Both the position numbers and the translations under genes were made by a program. A stretch of DNA of 64,000 bases from Janthinobacterium sp. GW458P (GTDB taxonomy: Bacteria; Pseudomonadota; Gammaproteobacteria; Burkholderiales; Burkholderiaceae_D), in the NCBI RefSeq assembly GCF_002127585.1, contig NZ_NEGZ01000015.1, positions 23,840 through 87,839 of the forward strand, given 5' to 3'. The notes below the pieces were generated by a model that was not told the DNA's origin, did not search any database, and was given only the letters and a program-made list of their open reading frames with translations. Below, one piece after another: positions 26,011-35,037 of the stretch (the stretch's first letter is position 1; every line of letters starts with the position of its first letter).

Positions 26011-28098
26011 TTACCCCACCGTGCCGATGATGCTCACTTCGCGGTTTTCCGGGATTTCGTTATACGACAGCACGTGCAGGCCGGGCGCGAACAGGCGCGC
26101 GTAGCGGGCCAGCAGCGGACGGATCTGCGGCAGCACCAGCAGCAGCGGCGGCGTGGCCTGCTGCTTCATCTGCTCGCGCGCCACCGGCATGTTCACCTGC
26201 AGCTGCGACAGCAGGTGCGGGTCGATCGGATAATTATCCAGAGTCACCTTGCCCGACTGGCGCGCCTGGTTCAGTGAACCGAGCAGCATGTTTTCCAGCT
26301 CGCCGCCCAGGTTGAACGCCTGCATTTCCATCTTTTGGCCGAACAGGCCGCTGACGATCTGGCGCCGCAGCGCGCAGCGCACTTCGGCCGCCAGCAGGAT
26401 CGGGTCCTTGGTCGTCTCCGAGCTGTCGAGCAAGGTGGTGGCGATGGGCACGATGTCCTTCAGGGACACGTTCTCTGCCAGCAAGACGCGGAACACGCGC
26501 AGCATCTGCGTGTGCGTCAACGCCTTGTCCAGCGCGCCGGCCAGCTTCGGCGACAGGGCCGTCAGGCGCTCCATCAGGTTCGAGACGTCTTCGTGGCGGA
26601 ACAGTTCCGGCAGGTATTCGCGCACCATCTTCGACAAGTGCGTGGCGATCACGCTGGGCGCCTCGATGACCTGGTAGCCGAGACCCAGCGCATGCGCCTT
26701 TTCGCCCGGTTCGATCCATGTGACAGGCATGCCGTAGGCCGGCTCGATGCCGGGTATGCCGTCCAGCTGGCCATACACGTTCGGCGACGGGATCGCCATC
26801 AGGCGGTCGGCCTGCACTTCCGCCTGCGCCACCACGGTGCCCGACAGCACGATCGCGTATTGCGACGGCTTCAGGGCCAGGTCATCGCGCACGCCGATGT
26901 TCGGCAGCAGCAAGCCCATGGCTTCGGACAGGCTCTGGCGCACGCCCTTGACGCGCTTGTTCAATGGCTCGCCTTGCGTTTTATCAACCATGCCCACCAG
27001 TTTATAGCCCAGCATCACCATCAATGGCTGCACCGCCGGCAGTTGCTGCCACTCCAGCTCGGCCGGGCGTTCCTCGCGCAGGGCCGCCTCGATGGCCGCC
27101 ATGCCGGCCGCGTCCGGCCCTTTCACGCGCTTGGTGAGGCGCCAGGCGACAAAGGCCAGCACGGCGGCGAAGGTCATGAACATGAACCACGGCATGCCCG
27201 GAATCAGGGCCAGCGCCACCATCATGCCGGCCGCGCTGAAGATCACCGTTGGCGACGTCAGCACCTGGCCGGCAACTTGCTGCTCGAAATCGCCCGAATC
27301 GCTGATGCGGGTGACCAGGATGGCGGCGGCGGCCGACAGCAGCAGCGCCGGGATCTGCGCCACCAGGCCGTCACCGATGGTCAGCAGCGCATATTGACGG
27401 AAGGCGTCGCCGAACGACAGGTCGTGCATCAGCGAGCCGATGGCCACGCCGCCCACCATATTGATGATCAAAATCAGGATACTGGCGACGGCGTCGCCGC
27501 GCACGAACTTCGAAGCACCGTCCATGGCGCCGTAGAAATCCGCTTCGGCGGCCACGTCCTTGCGGCGGATCTGGGCTTTTTCCTGGTTGATCAGGCCGGC
27601 GTTCAGGTCGGCGTCGATGGCCATCTGCTTGCCCGGCAAGGCGTCCAGCGTAAAGCGCGCGGACACTTCGGAAATACGCTCGGCGCCCTTGGTGACGACG
27701 GCGAAGTTGATAATCATCAAGATTACGAAGACAACGATACCGACGACGAAGTTGCCGCCGATCACCACGTTACCGAAGGCCTCGATCACCTTACCGGCCG
27801 CATCCGCGCCCGTATGGCCGTGCAGCAATACCACGCGCGTGGACGCCACGTTCAGGGTCAGCCTGAGCATGGTGGTGGCCAGGATCACCGTCGGGAAGAC
27901 GGAGAAATCGAGCGGCCGCTTGGCCGAGACGCTGACGAGGATGACGATCAGTGCCAGCACGATATTGAATGTGAACAAGATATCGAGCAGCACGGGCGGC
28001 AGCGGCAGGATGATCATCGCCAGGATCACCAGCAGGAACAGCGGCGTGGCGAACTTGTGGCGGCGCATTTCAGCAACCACGCGGTTCAGGAAATTCAT
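26011..28098 (-). CDS. flhA: Flagellar export gate protein FlhA (lateral type)
   Basis: 695 residues, inner-membrane component of the flagellar type III export gate. Eight or so membrane helices occupy roughly the first 320 residues, including the conserved FHIPEP-type loop (RISEVSARFTLDALPGKQM, DADLNAGLI). The rest is the cytoplasmic docking domain for chaperone-substrate complexes (ends VSIIGTVG). Last gene of the minus-strand set; its ATG overlaps the flhB stop. Confidence 0.97.
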   Translation of the reverse strand: MNFLNRVVAEMRRHKFATPLFLLVILAMIILPLPPVLLDILFTFNIVLALIVILVSVSAKRPLDFSVFPTVILATTMLRLTLNVASTRVVLLHGHTGADAAGKVIEAFGNVVIGGNFVVGIVVFVILMIINFAVVTKGAERISEVSARFTLDALPGKQMAIDADLNAGLINQEKAQIRRKDVAAEADFYGAMDGASKFVRGDAVASILILIINMVGGVAIGSLMHDLSFGDAFRQYALLTIGDGLVAQIPALLLSAAAAILVTRISDSGDFEQQVAGQVLTSPTVIFSAAGMMVALALIPGMPWFMFMTFAAVLAFVAWRLTKRVKGPDAAGMAAIEAALREERPAELEWQQLPAVQPLMVMLGYKLVGMVDKTQGEPLNKRVKGVRQSLSEAMGLLLPNIGVRDDLALKPSQYAIVLSGTVVAQAEVQADRLMAIPSPNVYGQLDGIPGIEPAYGMPVTWIEPGEKAHALGLGYQVIEAPSVIATHLSKMVREYLPELFRHEDVSNLMERLTALSPKLAGALDKALTHTQMLRVFRVLLAENVSLKDIVPIATTLLDSSETTKDPILLAAEVRCALRRQIVSGLFGQKMEMQAFNLGGELENMLLGSLNQARQSGKVTLDNYPIDPHLLSQLQVNMPVAREQMKQQATPPLLLVLPQIRPLLARYARLFAPGLHVLSYNEIPENREVSIIGTVG

Positions 28099-29234
28099 GA
28101 AGGTACTACCTCGCTCAAATGAGATGGCACGACCACCTCGGTGGGAAATGGGGGCTGGGCGGCACGCTGCCCAGTACGGAATGCTTTCAGCTGCAGTATG
28201 TAGTTGAGCACCTGCGACACGGCCTGGTACAGCTGCACGGGTATCTGCTGCTGCACCTGGCTGGTGTTGTAGATGGCGCGCGCCAGCGGCGGCAGTTCCA
28301 GCGTTTCAATATCGTGCTCCTTCGCCACCTGCCGGATGTACAACGCCATCTCGTCGACGCCCTTGGCGACGACAAACGGCGCCTCGGCGCGGTCCTGGTC
28401 ATATTTCAGGGCCACGGCGTAATGCTCGGGGTTGACGATCACCACGTCGGCGTCGGGCACGGTCTTGCGCACGCTGCGCCGGCCGATCTGCTGCTGCAGC
28501 TGGCGGATGCGCTGGCGCACCTCGGGCCGGCCTTCGCTGCTTTTATGCTCTTCCTTGACGTCCTGCTTGCTCATGCGCTGGTTGCGGGCAAAGAAAAACG
28601 CCTGCGCCGGCACGTCGATGATGGCGAACAGGATGAACACGGAAATGAGGGCCATCAGGCCGTCGAGCATCAGCGCCGAGCCATCGAGCATGGCCTGCTG
28701 CAGGGGGCGGTGCTGCAAGTCCACGTATTGCACCAGGCTGGAACGGCTGACGTGCACCAGCACCATGCCCAGCACGGCGGCCTTGGCGATGGACAAGCCG
28801 AATTCAAAACCATGCTTGGGCGACACCAGGCGGCCCAGATTCTTGGCCGGGCTCAGGCGTTCCATCTTCGGCATCCAGTTCTTCGTGCTGATGACCCAGC
28901 CGCCTGGCACCAGCGAGCCCAGCACGACAAACAGGGGCACGCAGAACAGCGGCACGATCATCTTGATCAGCAAGCCCACCGAGGTGGTAAACGCCATCGA
29001 CATGGCATTGTCGAGCGCGCCCTTGCTGTCGAGCGGCATGAAGGCCATGGCGAACAGCTCGCGGAACGTGTCCAGATAGCCGGGCAGCAGGAACACGAAC
29101 AGCTTCATGCTGATCAGGATGCCCAGGGCCGTCGACAGGTCGCGCGAGCGCACCACCTGCCCTTCCTGGCGCGACTTCTTCAGCTTTTGCTGTGACGCCT
29201 TTTCTGTCTTGTCGCCCGTGCTGCTATCGGCCAT
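28095..29234 (-). CDS. flhB: Flagellar export switch protein FlhB (lateral type)
   Basis: 379 residues: an N-terminal basic segment (KTEKASQQKLKKSRQEGQV), four membrane helices and the cytoplasmic domain that switches export from hook to filament substrates. The autocleavage motif, usually NPTH, reads NPEH here (residues 268-271; codons 28422-28433). Asn and Pro, between which cleavage occurs, are kept. Between fliR and flhA, in the lateral-system order. Confidence 0.96.
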   Translation of the reverse strand: MADSSTGDKTEKASQQKLKKSRQEGQVVRSRDLSTALGILISMKLFVFLLPGYLDTFRELFAMAFMPLDSKGALDNAMSMAFTTSVGLLIKMIVPLFCVPLFVVLGSLVPGGWVISTKNWMPKMERLSPAKNLGRLVSPKHGFEFGLSIAKAAVLGMVLVHVSRSSLVQYVDLQHRPLQQAMLDGSALMLDGLMALISVFILFAIIDVPAQAFFFARNQRMSKQDVKEEHKSSEGRPEVRQRIRQLQQQIGRRSVRKTVPDADVVIVNPEHYAVALKYDQDRAEAPFVVAKGVDEMALYIRQVAKEHDIETLELPPLARAIYNTSQVQQQIPVQLYQAVSQVLNYILQLKAFRTGQRAAQPPFPTEVVVPSHLSEVVPS

Positions 29235-29254
29235 GCTTCACACCTTTCCGCGCG

Positions 29255-30052
29255 CTAGCCATGGGCCACCCGCATCTGTTCGGCGATCATGTCGAGCACC
29301 CGGTTGGTCATGGCGATGTAGTGCTCGGGGATAAAGCGCACGATCTGCACCAGCATCAGCAGGCCGAACATGGTGATCATGGAAAAGCCCAGCGAAAACA
29401 GGTTCAGCGACGGCGCCACGCGGTTCAGGAAGCCGAAACCCAGCTGCACCACCATGGTGGAAAACACGATCGGCATGGCCAGCAGCATGGCCGCGGCGAA
29501 AATCCACGCCACGTTGTAGGCCACCGTCTGCAGCAGCAGCGGGCCGTAGCCCTGCCCCACGGGCCAGGCCTTGAAACTGGCGCCGATGACGCCCGTCAGC
29601 ACCAGGTGCCCGTCGATGGCAAAGAAGACAATCATGCACATGATCGTCAGCAAGCCGGTGATGACGTCCGATGAGGTGCCGTTCAGCGGGTCATTCATGA
29701 CGGCCATGGAAAAGCCCACCTGGCTCGACACCAGATAGCCAAGCACCGACATCACCGACATGGCGAAGTGGAAGGCCAGGCCCAGCACGAAGCCGACGAC
29801 GGCCTGCTCCAGGGTGGCGACGACGGCGTGCAGGGAAAACGGATCAATCTTCAGCAAGTCCTGCGAGATGCCCGACGCCTGCATCACGGGCAGCATGAGG
29901 ATCGCCAGCACCAGCGACAGCAGCACCCGCACGGGCACGGGCACCATGGCGTCGCCGATCACGGGCGAGGCGCTGAGCATGGCCAGGATGCGGCAGAACG
30001 GCCACCATACGGCCAGCAGAAACGGCAGCACCTGATTGAAGATCTGATCCAT
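29255..30052 (-). CDS. fliR: Flagellar export protein FliR
   Basis: 265 residues, a membrane protein of the FliP-FliQ-FliR export pore. Several hydrophobic helices are evident, with the FliR-type segments LVSSQVGFSMAVMNDPLN and QLGFGFLNRVAPSLN. Lies directly after fliQ (13 bp) and ahead of flhB. Confidence 0.96.
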   Translation of the reverse strand: MDQIFNQVLPFLLAVWWPFCRILAMLSASPVIGDAMVPVPVRVLLSLVLAILMLPVMQASGISQDLLKIDPFSLHAVVATLEQAVVGFVLGLAFHFAMSVMSVLGYLVSSQVGFSMAVMNDPLNGTSSDVITGLLTIMCMIVFFAIDGHLVLTGVIGASFKAWPVGQGYGPLLLQTVAYNVAWIFAAAMLLAMPIVFSTMVVQLGFGFLNRVAPSLNLFSLGFSMITMFGLLMLVQIVRFIPEHYIAMTNRVLDMIAEQMRVAHG

Positions 30053-30065
30053 GGGGCGCGCAGCG

Positions 30066-30338
30066 CTATCCGACCAGGGTGGCCGCGCGCTGAAAAATGG
30101 ACACGCAATAATCCATCAGGTAACCGGCCATCCAGCGCCCGGCCAGTATCAGGGCCAGCAAGGTGACCAGCAGGCGCGGCAGGAAACTCATGGTCTGCTC
30201 ATTGATCGACGTGGCCGCCTGCACCAGCGCAACCAGCAGGCCCATCAGCAAACCTGGCACGACGAGGATGACCACCAGCAGCATCACGACATGCAGCGCT
30301 TCGATGATCAGGTCGACGGCGACTTCAGGGGTAAACAT
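30066..30338 (-). CDS. fliQ: Flagellar export protein FliQ
   Basis: 90 residues with two membrane helices (VMLLVVILVVPGLLMGLLVAL and LLVTLLALILAGRWM), the normal FliQ size. Part of the export pore with FliP and FliR. Four bases separate it from fliP. Confidence 0.95.
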   Translation of the reverse strand: MFTPEVAVDLIIEALHVVMLLVVILVVPGLLMGLLVALVQAATSINEQTMSFLPRLLVTLLALILAGRWMAGYLMDYCVSIFQRAATLVG

Positions 30339-30341
30339 GGG

Positions 30342-31112
30342 TCAATACGCCTGTATGCTGGTAACTAAGGTGTTGACGGTCAGCGTCCAGCCGTCGACCA
30401 GCACGAACAGCAGCAGCTTGAACGGCAGCGAGATGACGAGCGGCGACAGCATCATCATGCCCATCGCCATCAGCACGGACGCCACCACCAGATCGATGAT
30501 CAGGAACGGTATGAACAGCATGCAGCCGATCTGGAACGCCGTCTTGAGTTCGGACAAGACAAACGCGGCCAGCTTGACCGTGAAGCTGTGGTCCTGCGGG
30601 CGCATGGTCGACGGCTCGCCGGCCAGGTGCGCGATCTGCGCCAGGGCCGCCTTGCTCGTCTGCGCCAGCATGAAGCGCGAAATCGGCACTTCGGCAATCT
30701 TCAACGCTTCCTGCATGCCGATCTGGTCGCGGTCGTACGGCACGAACGCTTCCTTCCACACCTGGTCGCCGATGGGGCGCATGACGAGCAGGGTCAGGAT
30801 CAGGGCGATGCCGGTGACGATACGGTTGGGCAAGCCCTGCTGCAGGCCCAGGGCCTGGCGCAGCAGGGAAAGCACGATGACGAAGCGGGTAAAGCTGGTC
30901 ATCATCATGACCATCACGGGCAGCAGCCCGAGCAGGGTCATGACGACGAGGATCTGCATCTTCACCGACAGGTCGGTCTTCGCGCCCGGCACCACGCCGG
31001 ACAATAGATCCTGGGCGCCGGCGGCGCTGCAGCACAGCATCAGAACGGGAACGGCGAGCGCCGCCGCCAGCGTGCCGCGGCGCCGGCTCAAACCGGGTAC
31101 CGCCAGCTTCAT
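30342..31112 (-). CDS. fliP: Flagellar export protein FliP
   Basis: 256 residues. A cleavable signal peptide (ending near SAAGAQD) is followed by the FliP core with FTRFVIVLSLLRQALG, PSTMRPQDHSFTVK and four membrane helices. Forms the central ring of the export gate. Its ATG overlaps the fliN stop directly; there is no fliO gene between fliN and fliP. Confidence 0.96.
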   Translation of the reverse strand: MKLAVPGLSRRRGTLAAALAVPVLMLCCSAAGAQDLLSGVVPGAKTDLSVKMQILVVMTLLGLLPVMVMMMTSFTRFVIVLSLLRQALGLQQGLPNRIVTGIALILTLLVMRPIGDQVWKEAFVPYDRDQIGMQEALKIAEVPISRFMLAQTSKAALAQIAHLAGEPSTMRPQDHSFTVKLAAFVLSELKTAFQIGCMLFIPFLIIDLVVASVLMAMGMMMLSPLVISLPFKLLLFVLVDGWTLTVNTLVTSIQAY

Positions 31113-31486
31113 GCTGTCATCATGTCGAGATTGAGACCGTCGAGGTCGATGACTTTGAGGCCATAGTTTTCGCCGGCCACCACCACTTCGGCGCGGCCGA
31201 TCGGCGTGCCGTTGACCTTGATCACCAGCGGTTCGCCGGCCAGCATATCGAGTTCGATCACGCTTTCAGGGCCGATGGCCATCAGCTCCTCGAGCGAAAT
31301 GCGGGCCGAGCCCACTTCCAGGGTCAGGGTGACGGGAATCTTGCGCATCATCTGCGGAATGTCGCGTCGCGCGCGGCCGCTGGGCACGTCGGCAACGTCG
31401 CCCTGGTCGATGATCATATCGTCGCCCAGGTCTTCCAGCAGGGTTTCGCTCTGGTTGGTATCGGTCATATTCATATTATTCGACAT
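31109..31486 (-). CDS. fliN: Flagellar switch protein FliN
   Basis: 125 residues. The C-terminal SpoA/FliN domain is clear (IPVTLTLEVGSARISLEEL, IGRAEVVVAGENYGLKV). FliN forms most of the C-ring and helps in export and in switching rotation. I chose ATG at 31486, which overlaps the fliM stop; a TTG at 31492 is also in frame. The N-terminus is acidic and Met/Asn-rich. Confidence 0.93.
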   Translation of the reverse strand: MSNNMNMTDTNQSETLLEDLGDDMIIDQGDVADVPSGRARRDIPQMMRKIPVTLTLEVGSARISLEELMAIGPESVIELDMLAGEPLVIKVNGTPIGRAEVVVAGENYGLKVIDLDGLNLDMMTA

Positions 31487-32351
31487 CTTCAAATGAGGTT
31501 AAACAGAGCTTGCCCTTGTGTTCGGAAACGGCGGCCGTAAACAAGCGGGAATCGTCGAGCATGACGTCGGTACGACTCAGGCTGACGGGAATCACGTCCC
31601 CCACGCGCAGGTCGAACAAGGCGCCCAGCTGCATTTGCTTGCTGACCAGCCGGCCCTCCAGGGTCACCTGCAGGCGCGACGCCAGCGGGCGCACGCTGCG
31701 CAGGGCTTTCTTGGCCTGCGCCCGTTCGGGCAGCAAGCCGCGCAGCACGTCGGCCATCAGGCGCTTGTCCAGCGAGAACCAGAAGTAACCGCTCTGCCCC
31801 GCCTCGACATCGCTGAGCGCCACGGTGACGACCCAGGCGCCGCGCGCCGGATGCACACCCGACTGTACGCCGATTTCGGCGGCGGTGTCGATGGCGCTGG
31901 CTTTGCCCAGCGCTTGCAGGTTTTTATGGATGCGCGCGAACAGGCTGGTAACCAACTGTTGTCCCAGCACCACAGCCAGACGCTCTTCGGTGGCAGTCAC
32001 GCGCACCAAGGAGGGATCGGGCAATACGCCCTTCGCGCCGGCACTACCATAGCGATAGTTCAGGACACTGAGCAGTATCTGGCGTTCGAGCGTGAAGCCG
32101 GCCTGACCGGCCGGCGTGGAAAAACTCAGCCAGCGGTTCACGCTGTCCTCGTCCTCGGCGCGCGCCAGGGTGACGGCGTCGATCTGGAAATTACCCCAGT
32201 AGCGGCGGCTCATGGGCTGGCGCAGCGCCGCCGCCAGGTCGTCGCGCAGCTGGGCGCCGAATACATGCAGCAAATGGACAGGACGTCCAAGCAGACAGGA
32301 ATCCAGGGCTTGATGGCGTACGGTTTGATCTGTCTTGGTAATGGTTGTCAT
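31476..32351 (-). CDS. fliM: Divergent flagellar switch protein FliM
   Basis: 291 residues, shorter than typical FliM (about 330). The C-terminal SpoA-like domain is recognisable (SRLQVTLEGRLVSKQMQLGAL, DLRVGDVIPVSL). Absent are the N-terminal CheY-P-binding peptide (normally LSQxEIDALL) and the middle-domain GGXG motif. FliM links FliG to FliN in the C-ring. Position as first gene of the minus-strand set, just upstream of fliN, supports the call over other SpoA proteins. Divergent from fliE across a 550-bp region. Confidence 0.82.
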   Translation of the reverse strand: MTTITKTDQTVRHQALDSCLLGRPVHLLHVFGAQLRDDLAAALRQPMSRRYWGNFQIDAVTLARAEDEDSVNRWLSFSTPAGQAGFTLERQILLSVLNYRYGSAGAKGVLPDPSLVRVTATEERLAVVLGQQLVTSLFARIHKNLQALGKASAIDTAAEIGVQSGVHPARGAWVVTVALSDVEAGQSGYFWFSLDKRLMADVLRGLLPERAQAKKALRSVRPLASRLQVTLEGRLVSKQMQLGALFDLRVGDVIPVSLSRTDVMLDDSRLFTAAVSEHKGKLCLTSFEDVE

Positions 32352-32901
32352 GTAGTGGTCATGTCGGTATTGCGGTGGCAGAACAAATTATACGGATCGC
32401 CCGAAATTAAATACAGCTTCATCTTGGCATTGCTGACTCTGACGCAAGCAAACGGTTGCGCATCGTATCGCATGCTAGATGACTACGGTGCTGAACAATA
32501 CATGAAAATCATAAATATTGCCATGTATCAATATTCCTTGAGCCAAAGCTCTCTTTACTTTATAGTTGCCGCGAGGTAAGCTTATAGCGACAAAAAGCAG
32601 ATTTGCAGTGCGCCATTCCGCTTACCTGATTCCGGTTTTTATGGCAGTTTTCAGCCCCTCTTGATTGCCGCCTGTAGAAACTTTTATCAGTTATTTATTG
32701 TTTATCATGGCCATGTGAATCGATGCGCAGGTTTGCTGGGTTTGTTTCAATCTGCTTGCGGCGGATGGTGTGGCAACTGATAAAACTGATGGGCCCTGGG
32801 AATCGGGCTGGAGCGAAAGGCGTGCAGCGCCGATTTCGCTGGAATGGCAACACCAGTATTTCTGATTGATACGTCACCGCATATTGAAAGTAGAGGGCAA
32901 G
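32352..32901. other. Divergent intergenic region between fliM and fliE
   Basis: 550 bp without a credible gene. Its middle (about 32440-32720) is clearly richer in A and T than the flanks. In Flag-2/Laf loci this position holds lafK, a sigma-54-dependent activator; nothing like it is here. I searched by eye for a sigma-54 site (GG-N10-GC) and for the YTTAA-N15-GGTCG motif, and found neither. Promoters for both flagellar operons should lie here. Confidence 0.6.
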
Positions 32902-33240
32902 ATGAGCAACGAACTCGCAGGTTTGATCAAGGCCGATCTGGCAGCACTGAGCAACGACGCGCGCGCCCTGGGTGCCAGCATCGCGCCGGCGGCCCACTTC
33001 GGCGGGCCGGAACAATCCGGCTTTTCCTTTGCACAAAGCATGAAAGACGCCGTCGGCAAGGTCAACAACGATGACCGCATGGCCGCGCAAAAAATGAGCG
33101 ACGTCGACAGCGGCAAGAGCGATGACCTGGTCGGCGCCATGCTGGCCAGCCAGGAAGCGGGCCTGTCCTTCTCCATGTTGATGCAGGTACGCAACAAGGT
33201 CATGGGCGCCGTCGATGAACTCATCAAACTGCCTCTGTAA
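32902..33240 (+). CDS. fliE: Flagellar hook-basal body protein FliE
   Basis: 112 residues from ATG at 32902 (AGAGGG precedes it); an upstream ATG at 32866 is in frame but lacks a ribosome site. FliE connects the MS ring to the rod. The C-terminal FliE signature is present (SGKSDDLVGAMLASQEAGLS, SMLMQVRNKVMGAVDEL). Opens the fliEFGHIJ operon. Confidence 0.94.
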   Translation: MSNELAGLIKADLAALSNDARALGASIAPAAHFGGPEQSGFSFAQSMKDAVGKVNNDDRMAAQKMSDVDSGKSDDLVGAMLASQEAGLSFSMLMQVRNKVMGAVDELIKLPL

Positions 33241-33288
33241 TCTTCACGTCCTGATCCACGCCCAGCCTCCCAGCGAAAGTTACCCCAA

Positions 33289-35037
33289 GTGATTACCCCC
33301 ATGAAGTCCGCATTTGCGCGCTGGCGCCTTGGCGCCCAGCCCGCCATCCCGCCCGCCCTGCTGAAAAACCTGGTTCCCATCGTCGTGCTGGCCATCGGCA
33401 TCACCGCCATGGTGACCATGTATGCCTGGCGCGACCAGGCCAACTACAAGCCGGTCTTCGGCGCGCGCGAAAAAGTGGCCGTGACGGACATGATGGCCAC
33501 CCTGGACGCCGAGCACATTCCCTACCGTTTGCATCCGGACAGCGGCCAGGTGCTGGTGCCCGACGCCATGCTGGGCAAGGTGCGCATGCTGCTGGCCTCG
33601 AAGGGCGTGACGGCGCAGCTGCCGGCCGGCCTGGAGCTGATGGACAAGAATGACCCGCTGGGCGTGTCGCAATTCGTGCAGGATGTGCGCTTCCGCCGCG
33701 GCCTCGAAGGCGAATTGTCGCAAAGCATCATGACGATGGACGCGATCGCTTCGGCGCGCGTCCATTTGTCGATTGCCAAGTCGACCTCGTTCGTCGCCAG
33801 CGACGGCGACAAATCGTCCGCCTCCGTGGTCGTGGCCCTGAAACCGGGCCGTACCCTGGCGCCGGAACAGATCGCCGCCGTCATCAACATGGTAGCCGGC
33901 AGCGTGGCCAGCTTGGCGCCCACGCGCGTGAGCCTGGTCGACCAGGGCGGCAACCTGCTGTCCTCGCACATCGACCTGGCCGACGGCTTCGACGCCTCGG
34001 CGGCCGGTAATGAAGGTGCGAAACGTTTCCAGGATGAAATCCGCCGCAACGTCACGGGCCTGCTCGGCCCCGTCATCGGCGAAGACAACTTCAAGCTCAG
34101 CGTCACGGCCGCCGTCAACAACGACCGCGTGGATGAAACGCTGGAAAAATACGGCGAAGCCCCGAAAGTGACCAGCGAAGCGATGCGCGAAGAGCAGGAG
34201 CGCAACCGCACCGTGGCCGGCGTCCCCGGCAGCCTGTCGAACCGTCCGCCGGCCGCCGCCGTGCCTGCGCCCACCGATGCGGCGGGCAATCCGCCAGCCG
34301 ATGGCGCACCGAAGCCGGCCGATGACGGTACGGCGCGCAAGAACGCCACCACGCGCCAGTACGCGTACGACCGCAGCATCACGCAGATCAAGCGCAGCCG
34401 TGGCCGCCTGGAAAAACTCAGCGTCGCCGTCGTCCTCAACAGCGCCGCCGCACCGAATCCGAAGACCGGCTGGACCCCCGCCGAACTGGGTAATATTGAA
34501 AAAATGCTCAGCAGCGGCCTGGGCATCAACGCCCAGCGCGGCGACAGCCTGAGCCTGACGGCCCTGGCCTTCCCCGCCAAGCCGCCCGTGGCGCAATGGT
34601 GGGAAGAGCGCGATACCGTCGTCGACTTCAGCAGCTGGCTGCTGTACGCGCTCGGCGCCGTGCTTGGCTACTTCCTGATCCTGCGTCCGCTGATGCGCCT
34701 GCTGACCTCGCGCCTGGCGCCGCCCGTACTGAAGCAGCTCGATCCCGCCCTGGCCCTGAACGGCGCCGGCGCCGGCGCCGCCGCTGCAAACGGCGCGGCC
34801 GTGGCCGGTGCGCCAGCCCTGGGCCTGAGCGGCTTGCCGGCCCTCGAAGGCGAAGCGGCCGCCGGCGGCGGCATGCCTGTCGTGCCGCTGCTGGAAAACT
34901 ATGACTTGCCGCCGCCCGGCTCGGCGGTCGACGTGATGGTCGACCACCTGAAAGTGCTGGCGGAAAAAGAACCCGAGCGTGTCGCCGAAGTCGTCAAACA
35001 ATGGATGCAGAAAAATGGCCGAACTCAACAACAATAA
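33289..35037 (+). CDS. fliF: Flagellar MS-ring protein FliF
   Basis: 582 residues. One membrane helix near the N-terminus (about 23-45), a periplasmic ring-building portion (MLLASKGVTAQLPAGLELMD, FRRGLEGELSQSIMTMDAI, VHLSIAK), a second helix (about 446-466) and a cytoplasmic tail that binds FliG (ends KNGRTQQQ). The start is ambiguous: GTG at 33289 or ATG at 33301, neither with a strong ribosome site. Its end overlaps fliG by 23 bp. Confidence 0.94.
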   Translation: MITPMKSAFARWRLGAQPAIPPALLKNLVPIVVLAIGITAMVTMYAWRDQANYKPVFGAREKVAVTDMMATLDAEHIPYRLHPDSGQVLVPDAMLGKVRMLLASKGVTAQLPAGLELMDKNDPLGVSQFVQDVRFRRGLEGELSQSIMTMDAIASARVHLSIAKSTSFVASDGDKSSASVVVALKPGRTLAPEQIAAVINMVAGSVASLAPTRVSLVDQGGNLLSSHIDLADGFDASAAGNEGAKRFQDEIRRNVTGLLGPVIGEDNFKLSVTAAVNNDRVDETLEKYGEAPKVTSEAMREEQERNRTVAGVPGSLSNRPPAAAVPAPTDAAGNPPADGAPKPADDGTARKNATTRQYAYDRSITQIKRSRGRLEKLSVAVVLNSAAAPNPKTGWTPAELGNIEKMLSSGLGINAQRGDSLSLTALAFPAKPPVAQWWEERDTVVDFSSWLLYALGAVLGYFLILRPLMRLLTSRLAPPVLKQLDPALALNGAGAGAAAANGAAVAGAPALGLSGLPALEGEAAAGGGMPVVPLLENYDLPPPGSAVDVMVDHLKVLAEKEPERVAEVVKQWMQKNGRTQQQ

